Shown in pieces: positions 42,089 through 53,250 of a DNA stretch of 64,000 bases. Positions within the stretch are counted from its first letter, which is position 1. Each line of letters opens with the position of its first letter. Under the pieces are notes generated by a model that was not told where the DNA came from, searched no databases, and was given only the letters and a program-made list of their open reading frames with translations. The DNA is taken from contig CP060419.1 in NCBI GenBank assembly GCA_025232375.1, positions 1,921,001 through 1,985,000 on the forward strand, written 5' to 3'. This stretch comes from Pseudoxanthomonas sp. NC8. Its GTDB lineage: Bacteria; Pseudomonadota; Gammaproteobacteria; Xanthomonadales; Xanthomonadaceae. Made by a program: the position numbers and the translations under genes.

Positions 42089-43974
42089 TCAGATGCCACG
42101 CACCAGGCGGAAGCCGATGCGACCACTGGTCATGTCCGAATCCATCGGCGAGCGCCACGCCGAGCGCGTCTGCGCCGGCGCACCGGCCCACACGCCGCCC
42201 CGCACTACCCGCGACCGGCAGCTGGATTGAACCACGCCACCCCCGTCGGCCGGCGCGCGCCGGTAGCTGGCGTGCCAGCAGTCGGCGACCCACTCGCTGA
42301 CATTGCCTGCCAGATCGTGAAGGCCCCATGTATTGGGCTCGAAGCGCCCGACCGGCGCCGGCCCCCAGTAGCCGTCGCCGAAGCCGACGAAGGCGTTGTT
42401 CCAGGTGCGCCCGCTGGGGGAAACATCGTTGCCGCCGGCGAAGTTGCCCGCACGCGACGGGGGAACCGCCCCGTTGCCCCACGGGAACCGGCCCGGGTTG
42501 CCGGCACGCAGGGCGTATTCAAATTCGGCCTCGCTCGGCAGCCGGTAGTGGCGGCCGGTCTGTTCCGACAGCCAGGCCGCGTAAGCCTCGGCATCGCGCA
42601 CGCTGACATGCAGTACCGGGTCGTTCCGCGCGGCCGGGCGACCGTCGTAGCCCGAACGCCAGTCCGCGCCGCTGCGGCGGGCAAAGTTGCCGCTGCGCTC
42701 GTCATAGACGACCGAGTTGCCGCGCCGGGTCGCCCGCGGCCGCGCGCCGGCCAGTGCGACGAAGCGGCCGAACTCGGCAACAGTCACCTCGGTCAGCGAC
42801 ATGGCGAAGCCGCGATCGAACCGCACGTAGTGGGCCGGCTTCTCCGCATCGGCCGCGCCCGGCTCGGAGTCCAGCGCGCCCATCCGGAACGCTCCGTGCG
42901 GCACCACTACCATCTGCGGACCGCGGTCGCCTCCGGCCAGCGGATCGGTGAACACCTGTCCGGGGCGGAATGCACCGTAGTGGGTGGTAAGGTCGATGCG
43001 GCGGCGCAGCTGCGCGGCGACCTGGTTGCCTGGCGGGGCGATCAGCAGGATCTCGGCTAAGGCCGTTCCGTGCTTCGCGCAGGCCGTCGCCGCGCGCCAG
43101 CTCGCGCAGCGCGGCATCGCGCAGCGCGGCGATGCGGGCGTTGCGCACGACCTCCAGCCGCTGCCGGGCATCGCGCACCGCGCCGGCATCGTCCTCGCGC
43201 ACGGGCTGGGCGTGGCCGAGCCAGCGTTCGGCGGCGGCGAAGTCGAGCGCGCGCGCGGCCTGTTCGCTGCGCCCGATCGCGGCACTCTCCACCGCTGCAC
43301 GGCCCTGCAAGGCACGCGGATCGTCCGGCTGCAGCGCCAACGCATCGCGAAAATAGGCCAGCGCGCCATTGCCCTGCTCGCCCAGCCGGCCTGCGCGCAG
43401 GTCGTCCTCGCCGGCGCGGTTGAGCGCGGACAGGCGCTGCGCCGCCTCCACCTCGCGCTGCAGCTCCTGCACCTGCGGATCCTCTGGCGACACGACACGC
43501 GCCACCGCGGTAAGGCGCCCGGCATGCCGCACGGCCGCCTCGCCGCCTTCCGGGTCGCGCAGCGACGCGCGTGCATCGGTAAGGACCCGCGCGCGCGCGC
43601 TGCAAGCCGCGCTGCGCCGCGCGGTCGTCCGGATCGGCCTCGAGCAGCGCCAGATAGATCGGTATCGCGGCCGTGGCGTCCTCGAACAGGCGCCCGGCCT
43701 CCAGCGCATCGGCCGCGCGCGCGCGCCATGCCGGCCATTCGCCAGGACTGCCGAGTCCGACCGGCGGCGGTACCCAGGCTCCGACCACGGCGTGGCGCTC
43801 GTCGCCGCTCACGGTCACGCTCGGCCGTTCGGCCACGACGGGCTCGGCATCGGGGCCCGCCACCGCAGGCTTTCCCGCCTCCGGCGCGCGGCTGCAGGCA
43901 CTGGCCAGCAGGACCGCGATCCACAGCAATGCCTGGCCGCTCGCGCGCAACACGTCCGCTCCTTCGTAATCCAT
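42089..43974 (-). CDS. Lipoprotein with TPR/coiled-coil region and formylglycine-generating-enzyme (SUMF1) domain, frameshifted
   Basis: About 628 residues. Lipobox in AVLLASACSRAPE; a long middle of repeated Ala/Arg-rich helices (YLALLEADPDDRAAQRGL, YFRDALALQPDDPRALQGRA) like tetratricopeptide units; then a sulfatase-modifying-factor domain (MVVVPHGAFRMGALDSEPGA, MSLTEVTVAEFGRFV, YRLPSEAEFEYALRAG, WGLHDLAGNVSEWVADCW, SRVVRGGVWAG). In most such proteins the domain does not make formylglycine but has another, unknown role. Breaks near 43600 and 43058 (CTAAGG for CCAGG). Confidence 0.8.
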
Positions 43975-44044
43975 CCGCCTCCGGCGGTTTGACGTTAGGC
44001 TATCGCAGCCCGCACGGGCAACCGCGAACATCACCGGAACCGAC

Positions 44045-45138
44045 GTGTCAGAACCCCTCTGGATCAGCGACCCCGCCGAGCTCCTGCGCCGCATGGAGCA
44101 CGCCCCGTCCCGCATCGGCCTGGACACCGAATTCATCCGCGAGCGCACCTACTGGCCGCGCGCAGCGCTGGTCCAGATGGCGGTCGGCGACGCGATCCTG
44201 CTGGTCGATCCGCTGGTGCCGGGCATGGCCGCAGCGCTGGCCGCCTGGCTGGACGCGCCGCACGTGCTGAAAGTTATGCATAGCGCCAGCGAGGACCTGA
44301 TCACGTTCAAGTGCACCTGCGGCACCCTGCCGCGGCCGATGTACGACACCCGGGTGGCCGCGGGCCTTGGCCGGGATCGGCGCCGGGCTGGGCTACCAGA
44401 AGCTGGTCGAACAGGTCACAGGCGTGGCGCTGCCCAAGGGCGAAACGCGCTCGGACTGGATGCGTCGCCCGCTGAGCCCGGCCCAGCTCGAATACGCCGC
44501 CGACGACGTGCGCCACCTGGCCGCGCTGCACGATGCCACCGCAGGCAAGCTGCGCGAACTGGGCCGCGAAGCCTGGCTGGCCGAGGACGTCGACCGCATG
44601 CTCGCCACCGCCGCGCGCGAGGAAGGCGAAACCTGGCCGCACCTGTCGATGCGCTCGGCCCAGTTCCTCGACGCGGCCGGCCAGCGCCATGGTGCGCCTG
44701 CTGCGCTGGCGCGACCGCTACGCGCGCGAGCAGGACCATCCGCGCAGCTGGGTGCTGGACAACGAGCTGGCCGTCACCCTGTCGCGCGATCCGCCGATCG
44801 ACACCGATGCCCTCCAGCGCCGCCTGGACGCAACCCCGAAGTCGCCGCGCCGGCTCGCCACGGCGATCTGGCAGGCCCTGTCCACGCCGTTGCCCGACGA
44901 GGACCAGATGCCGCCACCGCCTGCCGACCCCGACCGCAACGCGATCAAGCGGCTCCAGGATGCGGTGGCCCGGCGCAGTGCGGAACTGGCGCTGCCCGAC
45001 GGGGTACTGGCCTCCCGCCGCCACCTCGAGGCATTGCTCGAGAACGGCCAGTGGCCGCCGATCCTGCAGGGCTGGCGACGCCACGAACTTGAATCCGCGC
45101 TGGGCCCCCTGTTGGCACCCGCCGCTCCGACAGGCTAG
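44045..45138 (+). CDS. rnd: Ribonuclease D, frameshifted
   Basis: 3'-5' exoribonuclease of tRNA maturation, about 364 residues, GTG start. DEDDy motifs: RIGLDTEFIRERTYW (Exo I), KVMHSASEDLITFKC (Exo II), QLEYAADDVRHLAAL (Exo III). HRDC domains follow (RLLRWRDRYAREQDHPRSWV). Breaks at 44370 (CCTTGG for CCTGG) and 44690 (CCAGCG for CCAGG). The tRNA promoter overlaps its 3' end. A tRNA-maturation enzyme next to a tRNA gene is probably coincidental. Confidence 0.95.
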
Positions 45139-45141
45139 AAT
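45112..45141 (+). promoter_or_regulatory. Promoter of tRNA-Ala
   Basis: TTGGCA at 45112-45117 and TAGAAT at 45136-45141 with an 18-base spacer, five of six matches each, 31 bases before the tRNA. It overlaps the last codons of rnd. Confidence 0.65.
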
Positions 45142-45172
45142 TCCGCCTCGCACAGGCAACCTGTTGCACTGT

Positions 45173-45247
<75 letters not shown>

Positions 45248-45254
45248 CTATTCC

Positions 45255-45282
45255 AAAAGCCACCTTCGGGTGGCTTTTTTTT
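45255..45282 (+). terminator. Terminator of tRNA-Ala
   Basis: AAAAGCCACC-TTCG-GGTGGCTTTTTTTT: stem with a UUCG tetraloop and eight T residues; a textbook rho-independent terminator. Confidence 0.93.
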
Positions 45283-45359
45283 CTTGCGGCCGTGGCCGCG
45301 GCCATCCCCGCCACCGCTCGATTAGGATCGCTGGCATCGCCACCCGGATCCGCGCCTGC

Positions 45360-46478
45360 ATGAAGACTCCGTTCTACGCCCTCCTCCTCCTCGCCTGCGC
45401 GTGCGCGATCGTGGCGCCAGCCGAAGCCGCGACCGTGGCACGCGTGGAGGCGGTCGCGATGAAGGACCTGGTCCCCGCGCAGGTCGCCATCGGCGGTCGT
45501 ACCGCCACCATCCCTGGCTCCGGCGGCTGGGCCTTGGCAATGGCCGGGCCTGTACTTCGAAACCGCCTTCGCCGGCCGCGAGGCCCTGTTCGGGGTCGGC
45601 CCGGGCGCGACCATCCTCCATGTGGACGTCGATGGACGCACGGCCGCCAGCCTTGGTAAGGCCCGCGCCCGGCCTGTACCGCATCTCCGGCCTTGGCCGA
45701 CAATCGCCCGCACATCCTGCGCATCCAGGCGGCCACCGAGAACTAAGGCCGGTCCCAACCGCCTCGACGGCATTTTCCTGCCCGCCGGCAGCCAGCCGCT
45801 GCCGCCGCCATTGCGCGAGCGGCGCATCGAGTTCATCGGCGATTCGCACACGGTCGGTTACGGCAACCTGTCGCCACGGCGCGAATGCAGCGAGTCGGAG
45901 GTGTGGGCGACCACCGACAACACCCGCGCCTATGGACCGCTGCTGGCCGCCCGGTACGGTGCCGATTACCGGGTCAACGCGATCTCCGGCCGCGGCGTGG
46001 TCAGGAACTACGACGGCATGGACGTCGCCACCCTGCCGCAGGCCTATCCGTTCGCCCTGTTCGATGGCCGCACGCCGGTCGCCGACGACGGCTGGCGGCC
46101 GCAGGTGGTGGTGATCGCCCCAGGCACCAACGACTTCTCCACGCCGCTGCGCGCCGGCGAGCGGTGGAAGGACCGCGCCGCGCTGCACGCGGACTACGAG
46201 CGTGGCTACGTCGCCTTCGTGCAGGCGCTGCGCACCCGCTATCCGCATGCCCGGATCGTGCTCTGGTCGACCGACCTGTTCGATGGCGAAATCCGCTCGG
46301 AGGTCGAACGCGTGCTCGTTCGCCTGCAGCAGGCCGGCGAGACGCGCACCAGTTTCATCCCGGTCGGCGGCCTGGAGATGGGGGCTGCCATGCGCACCCG
46401 TCGCTCGGGGACCACCGGCGGATCGCCGATGCGCTGTCCGCACACATCGACGCGCTGCCCGCCGCCTGGGACGACTGA
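45360..46478 (+). CDS. SGNH/GDSL hydrolase, carbohydrate esterase family 2-like, secreted, frameshifted
   Basis: Secreted polysaccharide deacetylase-like esterase of about 370 residues. Signal peptide ALLLLACACAIVAPAEA; N-terminal jelly-roll (PGLYFETAFAGREALFGVG); SGNH blocks RRIEFIGDSHTVGYGN (Ser), VVVIAPGTNDFSTPL (Asn) and a C-terminal His near HPSLGDHRRIADAL. At least five breaks: 45533 (CCTTGG), 45652-45661 (CCTTGGTAAGG for CCTGGCCAGG), 45690 (CCTTGG), 45746 (CTAAGG) and 46388. This small gene is one of the densest groups of CCWGG errors. Confidence 0.85.
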
Positions 46479-46502
46479 GCGCGCCCACGGCCGCGTGCCC
46501 GA

Positions 46503-47216
46503 TCAGCGCGCGGTCGTGATCCAGCGCGAGCCATCCCGCCACGGCCGCCGCCGGCGGAACAGCACCAGGTACACGCCGGCGGCCCACGCCAGTCCGGCCG
46601 CCCAGCCGCCGAGCACGTCGGACGGGTAATGCACGCCCAGGTACGGCCGCGACAGGCCGACCAGCGTGGTGAACGCGGCAGCAAGCGCGAACACCGGCCA
46701 ACGCCAGCGCGTGCGCCAGGCCAGCAGCACGGCCACCGTGGTAAGGGTCATCGAACCCATCGCGTGCCCGCTGGGAAAGCTGAAGGTGGTCTCCGGCGCG
46801 ATCGACTCCCACAGCGAAGGCCGCTGGCGCTGGAACAGGGCCTTGGTCGACAGGTTCAGCAGCGCCGAGCCGGTGAAGGCGACGATCGCGAATGCCGCCT
46901 CGCGCCAGCGGCGCCATGCCAGCAGCGCCAATGACAGCAGGATGTCGACCGGGACCACGCCGTAGCGGTAGCCGGTAAGGCTGATCCAGACGAACGCGCG
47001 GTCGGCCGCCGGTGATGTCCAGGCGTGGAGCCGCAGCAGCAGCGCGTCGTCGAAGACCATCGCCTCCATCTCGTGGACTTCGTCGGCCAGTTCGGCGAAC
47101 AGCCACAGCGGCAGCAGCACGCCGGCGAACAGCAAGGTAAGGTAGCCGAGGTTGCCGCGCAGCACCCCGGCCAGTGACGACAGCCGGGGAAAGGCCTCAG
47201 CCGGCTTTCCGGGCAT
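46503..47216 (-). CDS. PAP2 family phosphatase
   Basis: Integral membrane phosphatidic-acid or undecaprenyl-pyrophosphate phosphatase, 237 residues, intact frame. The three catalytic motifs are [21 protein letters not shown] and [21 protein letters not shown] at 46741, 46975 and 47136 each give Leu-Thr ([22 protein letters not shown]), where Leu-Ala would be more usual, and so are probably substituted CCAGG sites. Overlaps ispG by 20 bases on the same strand. Confidence 0.9.
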   Translation of the reverse strand: MPGKPAEAFPRLSSLAGVLRGNLGYLTLLFAGVLLPLWLFAELADEVHEMEAMVFDDALLLRLHAWTSPAADRAFVWISLTGYRYGVVPVDILLSLALLAWRRWREAAFAIVAFTGSALLNLSTKALFQRQRPSLWESIAPETTFSFPSGHAMGSMTLTTVAVLLAWRTRWRWPVFALAAAFTTLVGLSRPYLGVHYPSDVLGGWAAGLAWAAGVYLVLFRRRRPWRDGSRWITTAR

Positions 47217-48466
47217 AGCGGGTTTCGACGTAGTCGTCGATCAGCGCCACGAACTCGGCGGCGATGTTCTCGCCCTTGAGCGTGACCTTCTTCTCGCCGT
47301 CGATGAACACCGGCGCCGACGGCGCCTCGCCGGTACCGGGCAACGAGATGCCGATGTCGGCCTGGCGCGATTCGCCCGGGCCGTTGACCACGCAGCCCAT
47401 CACCGCCAGTGACAGGTTCTCGGCGCCCGGGTGCGAGATGCGCCATTCGGGCATCTTCGCCCGCACGTGCTCCTGCACGGTCTTGGCCAGCTCCTGGAAG
47501 AACGTGCTGGTGGTGCGGCCGCAGCCCGGACACGCGGTGACCATCGGCGTGAACGCACGCTGGCCGGTGGTCTGCAGCAGCTCCTGCGCGACCACCACCT
47601 CGGCGGTGCGCGACTGGCCCGGTTCGGGCGTCAGCGAGATGCGGATGGTGTCGCCGATGCCTTCCTGCAGCAGCACCGACAGCGCCGCGGCGGAGGCCAC
47701 TATTCCCTTGCTGCCGATGCCGGCCTCGGTCAGGCCCAGGTGCAGGGCGAAGTCGCTGCGCGCGGGTAAGGTCGCGGTAGACCGCGATCAGCTCCTGCAC
47801 GCCGCTGACCTTGCAGCTGAGCACGATGCGATCGGCCGGCAGGCCCAGCTCGACCGCGCGCGCGGCCGACTCGACCGCCGACAGGATCAGCGCCTCGCGC
47901 AGTACGCGCCCGGCGTCCCATGGATCGGCGCGGCCGTGGTTCTCGTCCATTAGCCGCGCGGCCAGCGACTGGTCCAGCGAGCCCCAGTTGGCGCCGATGC
48001 GCACCGGCTTGCCGTAGCGGATCGCCGCTTCGATGATCGAGGCGAACTGGGTGTCCTTCTTCCTGCCGAAGCCGACGTTGCCGGGATTGATCCGGTACTT
48101 GGCCAGCGCCTCGGCGCAGGCCGGCTCGCCGGCGAGCAGCTGGTGGCCGTTGTAGTGGAAGTCGCCGATCAGCGGCACGTCCACGCCCATCATCAGCAGC
48201 TTCTCGCGGATGCGCGGGATCGCCGCGGCGGCTTCGGGCGTGTTCACGGTCAGCCGGACAAGTTCGGAACCGGCACGCCACAGTTCGGCGACCTGCTTCA
48301 CCGACGCGGCCACGTCGGCGGTGTCGGTATTGGTCATCGACTGGACCACCACCGGCGCGCCGCCACCGACGGCGACGCCGCCGATCAGGACCTGGCGGGT
48401 GGGACGGCGCGGTAAGGGAGCGGCCGAAGCGGGCGGCGTGGGGCGGGTGACGGCGTCATGTTGCAT
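47197..48466 (-). CDS. ispG: 4-hydroxy-3-methylbut-2-en-1-yl diphosphate synthase, frameshifted
   Basis: Iron-sulfur enzyme of the MEP isoprenoid pathway, about 423 residues. [48 protein letters not shown]; cluster cysteines in [12 protein letters not shown] and [10 protein letters not shown]. One break at 47766, where the plus strand reads GTAAGG in place of a CCAGG. The pathway is essential in this group, so the break is almost certainly not real. The start could also be nine bases upstream (MAHMQHD). Confidence 0.95.
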
Positions 48467-48538
48467 GTGTGCCATTCTAGACGGCCGACGCGAACCGTGC
48501 CCTGACCACGGCGCCGACCACGGCATGCCGGTCGCGAC

Positions 48539-51439
48539 TCAGGACACCAGGCGCGCCGCTGGACGCCCGAGCAGGAAGCCCTGCCCGCAGCCACAGCCCA
48601 TCTCCAGCAGGGTGCTGCGCTGGGCTTCGGTCTCGATGCCTTCGCCCACCGTCTCGATGCCTGGGGGGTGCCGGCCAGCGCCAGGATCGCGCGGATAAGG
48701 TAAGGCTTTCCTCGCGCCCCCTCCTCGTCCAGTCCGGACACGAAGCTGCGGTCGATCTTCAGCCCCGAGATCGGGAAGCGGTGCAGGTACGACAGCGCGG
48801 AGAAACCGGTGCCGAAATCGTCCAGCTGCGCCAGCACGCCATGCTCGCGCAGCGTGTTGAGGATGCGCAGGGTGCGCGGCGCATCGTCCAGCAGCGCGAC
48901 CTCGGTGATCTCCACCCGCAGCCGCGCCGGATCGGCGTCGGCGGCGTGCAGCAGGCCAAGCAGGCGGTCGGCGAAATCGGGCGAGCGGAAATGCCGCGGC
49001 GAGACGTTGACCGAGATGTAGCCGTTGCCGCCGCGCGCCAGCTCGGCGACCACCTGCTCGTACAGCAACCAGTCGACCTGCTCGATCAGCCCGCTCTCTT
49101 CGCCCGGGGCGATGAACGCGGCCGGCGAGAGCAGGCCGCGACGCTCGTGCTGCCAGCGCAGCAGTGCCTCGTGGCCGATCACCTTGGCCGTCCTCCAGGC
49201 GGATGATCGGCTGGTAATACGGGAGGAAATCGCGGCTGATGATGGCCCGGCGCAGGTCGGCCTCCAGGTCCAGGCTGCGCACCGCCTGTTCGCGCATGGC
49301 CTCGTCGAAGATCGCGTAGCGGTCGCGGCCCTCGTTCTTGGCCCGGTACATCGCCGCATCGGCGTCGCGCAGCAACTCCTCGCCGGTGCTGTAGCGCGGG
49401 TTCCACAGGGCGATGCCCATGCTCGCCGAGGGAAACAGCTCGCGGCCGGCAACCCACAGCGGCCGGCCGATCAGCGCCAGCAGCCGCGGCGCCAGGTCGC
49501 GCACGCTGTCGCCACCGTCCGGGCAGCTGATAAGGATCGCGAACTCGTCGCCGCCCGGGCGCGCGACCACGTCCTCGGCACGCATCGCCGAAACGATCCG
49601 TTTGGCCACCTCGACCAGCAGTTCGTCGCCGGCGGCGTGGCCGATGCTGTCGTTGACCAGCTTGAAGCGGTCGATGTCCAGGAACAGCACCGCGAACGGC
49701 ATCGCGTCGCCCAGCCGGGCGCGGTCGATCGCGCTGGCCATGCAGTCCAGCAGGTAGGCGCGGTTGGGCAGGCCGGTGAGCGTGTCGTGCAGGGCCTGGT
49801 GGGTCAGGCGCTCCTCGGCGCGCATGCGCTCGCCGATCTGCGCGATCAGCTGCTCGTTGGTTTCCTCCAGTTCGGTGGTGCGCTCGACCACGCGCCGCTC
49901 CAGCTCGGCATGCGCGGCGCGCAGGCGTTCCTAGCCGCGCTGCCGGGCAAGTCCATTGCTGATGTTGTGGGCGACGAAGGTCAGCAGGCGCTGGTCGTCC
50001 GCGCTGAAGCGGATGTCGGCGGTATAGCTCTGCACCGCCAGCACCCCGACCACCTCGCCGTCGCGGTGCAGGGGTACGCCCAGCCAGCTGTAGGCCTGGT
50101 TGCCGTATTCCTGGATCTCGCCTTCGCCGGTAAGGCGGGTGATGTCGGCGCGGTCGGCCAGCACGGCCTCGCGGATGCGCAGGACATATTCGGTCAGGCC
50201 GTTGCTGAGCCGGCGCGGAGGCCGGTGGTCGCCCTTCTCGTCGACCGAATACACGAACTCGATCGCCTCCTGGTCGTCGCTGACCAGGGCGATGTAGAAG
50301 TTGCGGGCGTAGATCAGCTCGTCCACCGCCGCATGGACCTTGGCGTAGTACTGCTCCAGGGTCTCCGAGCTCATCGCCATCTCGGTGATGCGGAACAGCG
50401 CGTGCTGCAGGCGTTCTGCGCGCTGGCGCTCGACCACCTCTTCCTGCAGTTCGCGGTTGGCATGCTGCAGCTCGAGCGTGCGCTCGCGCACCCGGCGCTC
50501 CAGCTCCATATAGTAGCCTGGCGGCGGTCGATCGTGGTGAGCACGTGCTGGGCGACGTAGCCCAGCAGCGCGCGGTCCTCGTCGGTGTAGCTGGCGGGTC
50601 GGTCGTAGCTCTGCACCACGATCGCGCCGCAGACCCGGTCGCCGCGCTTCATCGGCACGCCCAGCCAGTCCTGGCTGTCCGGGCCCTGGACGACCGCGCT
50701 GTGCGGGACCTGCAGGGCGCGCCGGATCAGGTTCGATGGCCCGCGCAGCGCGCGGCCGTGGCGCAGCAGGGCGAACGTCAGGCTGTTGGGCATGTCATCC
50801 TCGGCCCACTCCTGGTCGGGATGCGGCTCGTAGGAATCGACCTCGTCGGCGAAGTAGATGAAGCGGAGCGTCCCGCGCGTGTCGTCGTAGGTGACGATGT
50901 AGCAGTTGGGCGCGTACATCAGCGAGCCGATGATCGCGTGCAGGCGATGCAGCATGTCGCCGGTCTCGCCTTCGGCACTGGCCAGCTCGGCGATCTCGTA
51001 CAGCGCCTGCTGCAGGCGCCTGGACTTCTCCAGCTTGTCGATGCGCGCCCGGGCCCGGCTGGCCTCCAGCGCCGACCCGAGCAGGGTCCGCGCGGTGGCG
51101 GCCCAGCGCGCGCCCGTGGCCTCGTCCATGGGCGCGTGCTGGGCGACCACGGACAGGTGGGCGTCCTCCTCGTGCCATGCGAAAGACAGCGTGCCCGGCG
51201 TGGCCGGCAGCGAGCCGGCTTCCCATGGGGCCAGCTCCCAGGCGCCGCGCAGGAGCGGCCTGCATCGCCGGCGCCAGCAGGAAATGGCTGCCCAGGATCG
51301 CATCGCGCCAGCCGACGGCCAGCCGCGCATCCGCCGGCAGCAGGGCGTGCAGCGCCGCCACCGCGCGTTCGAGCGGTGAGCACGGATCGGCCGCCACCCG
51401 CACTGGCGGCGCACTCTCGACTGTCCCTGCTGGAATCAT
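48539..51439 (-). CDS. GAF-GAF-GGDEF-EAL cyclic di-GMP signalling protein, interrupted
   Basis: About 967 residues. Two GAF sensor domains (MLHRLHAIIGSLMYAPNCYI; AVDELIYARNFYIALVSDD), each with the WLGVPMKRG/WLGVPLHRD core, then coiled coils, a GGDEF domain with intact ARPGGDEFAIL and an EAL domain with intact IGHEALLRW and QLDDFGTGFSALSYL. Both activities look possible. An in-frame TAG at 49932 reads CTAGG where CCAGG gives Gly-Gln-Glu. Other breaks near 51255, 50510, 49195 and 48660. No membrane segment, so it senses a cytoplasmic signal. Confidence 0.88.
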
Positions 51440-51611
51440 GCATCCCCGATTGCGGTCCTTCCGCGCCAGCATAACGCTGCCGCTGTCCTCCTGCGGCCAG
51501 CCCCACCGGGCCTCGCCATGCGTTAAGGGGAACATGCTCGCCGCCTGCGCCCTCCTCCTCCCGGCCATCGACCCGCTTGCGTCCCCGGCGCCGAACCGTA
51601 GTCTGGTCGCC

Positions 51612-52166
51612 ATGGACCAGGCAGTGGCCGCAACCGACGAAACGCTGATGCTCGCCTGGATGGCGGGCGACCCGGCGGCGTTCAATACCCTGTACGACCG
51701 CCACCGTGGCCCGCTGTACCGCTTCCTGCTCGGCCAGGTCCGCGACCGGCCGCTGGCCGAGGAGCTGTACCGGGACGTCTGGCAGCGGGTGATCGCCGCC
51801 CGCGCCGGCTGGAAACCGGAGGCGGCCTTCCGCACCTGGCTGTACCGGATCGCCCACAACCGGCTCAACGACCACTGGCGTTCGCAGCGGCACCGGCCGC
51901 CGGCGCCGGTCGACGCCGAGCTGCGGACCGCGGCGCTGGCCGACCCCGACGATCCCGAACGCCGGGCCGGCGACGACGAAACCCGCCAGCACCTGCAGCA
52001 GGCGCTGGACGAGCTGCCCGACGAGCAGCGCGAGGCGGTGCTGTTGCGCCTGCAGCAGGAGCTGAGCCTGGACGAGATCGGCCGGATCACCGGCGTCGGC
52101 CGGGAAACGGTCAAATCGCGGCTGCGCTATGCGCTGGACAAGCTGCGCGCGAGGTTGAACCCATGA
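51612..52166 (+). CDS. ECF-type RNA polymerase sigma factor
   Basis: 184 residues, intact. Region 2 LYRFLLGQVRDRPLAEELYR and RTWLYRIAHNRLNDHWR; region 4 DELPDEQREAVLLRLQQELS with helix-turn-helix LDEIGRITGVGRETVKSRLR. The ATGA overlap with the next gene, a putative membrane anti-sigma factor, is the usual ECF arrangement. Upstream ATGs exist but MDQAVAATDETLM fits the family length. Stimulus unknown. Confidence 0.9.
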   Translation: MDQAVAATDETLMLAWMAGDPAAFNTLYDRHRGPLYRFLLGQVRDRPLAEELYRDVWQRVIAARAGWKPEAAFRTWLYRIAHNRLNDHWRSQRHRPPAPVDAELRTAALADPDDPERRAGDDETRQHLQQALDELPDEQREAVLLRLQQELSLDEIGRITGVGRETVKSRLRYALDKLRARLNP

Positions 52167-53197
52167 ATCCGCACCACGATCCACTCGACCCGCAGGAACG
52201 GGCGCTGGCCCGGCTGCTGGCCCGATCGCCCGCGCGGAGCCGCCGCCGGAACTGGATGCGCGCATCCTCGCCGCGGCCCGTGCTGCGTCCCGGACGGCAA
52301 CGCCCGTCCCGGCAAGGCGGCACCGGCGCTGGCCGGTCGCGCTGGGTCTGGCCGCCTCGGTGACGCTGGCAGCCGGCGTGGCCTTGGCAGCTGCGCGAGC
52401 CGCCGCTGCCGGCGGGCGTGGCGGACGTCGCCGTGGCCGACCGCACTCCGGCGGAAGCCGACGCGGCGTCCCCTTCCTCCTCGCCCCCTGCCTCCTCGCC
52501 GCCGCTCGCCTCTCCCGCGCCGCCGGCCGCCACCGCGGTCCCGCCACCGGCTGCGGCCGAGGCGCTCCGCAGCGAAGTCGCCGCGGACACCGACCGACCG
52601 CAGCAGCGCACGGTGCCCGCCGACGGCGCGGCGGCCGCGCAGGCCGAAGCCGGCTTCTCGGCCCAGGCCGAACGCGAGCGTGCCAAGGCCCCGGCCGTGG
52701 CGGCCGCTGCGACGCGCGCCACCCAGCGGGTGGAGAAGGCGGGCCGCCAGGCCGACCTGCAGGCCGCAGCCGAGGCCGCCGCCGAACACGCCGACGCCCG
52801 GGAGGCCGCGGTTGCGGTCGCCACGCAGGCTTCCGCGCAACGCGCGAAGCAGGCCGCCGCACTGCCGCCACCGCCACCGCCGGCAGCGCCTGCTGCTACG
52901 GCGATCGCGGCACCGGTGGCGGTCGTGGCCGAACCGCGCATCGTTGCCGCTCCATCGGCCGCGACGGCCGCGCCGTCGTCCCGGTCGATCGCCAGCGACC
53001 AGGCCGATGGCCTGGCCTCCGCCGTGGCCGCGGCGGTTGCCGAGGACGAGCGCCTGCCCGCGCCGGACTGGCTGCAGCGCATCCGCGAGCGCCAGGCGGG
53101 CGGCCAGATCGAACAGGCGCGCGCCAGCCTCGAACGGTTCATGGTCACCCATCCGACCACACCGGTGCCGGACGACCTGCGACCGCTGGAACCCTGA
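52163..53197 (+). CDS. Putative anti-sigma factor, Ala/Pro-rich single-pass membrane protein, frameshifted
   Basis: About 345 residues. Cytoplasmic N-terminus (MNPHHDPLDPQERALARLLA), one membrane segment (VALGLAASVTLAAGVAWQL), then a long periplasmic Ala/Pro/Glu-rich region ending in DWLQRIRERQAGGQIEQARA with a helix pair like a TPR. Breaks near 52225 and at 52386 (CCTTGG for CCTGG). The ATG overlaps the sigma-factor stop, hence the anti-sigma inference; no zinc anti-sigma motif is seen. Confidence 0.72.
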
Positions 53198-53234
53198 GAA
53201 CCGCGGACCGCACGGCCCGCGCAGATGCGGCGGC

Positions 53235-53240
53235 TACAAT
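53235..53240 (+). promoter_or_regulatory. Possible -10 element before the IMPACT gene
   Basis: TACAAT in GGCTACAATACGG, only 10 bases before the ATG at 53251; transcription would start nearly at the start codon, giving a leaderless or very short leader mRNA. Confidence 0.35.
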
Positions 53241-53250
53241 ACGGCGAGAG

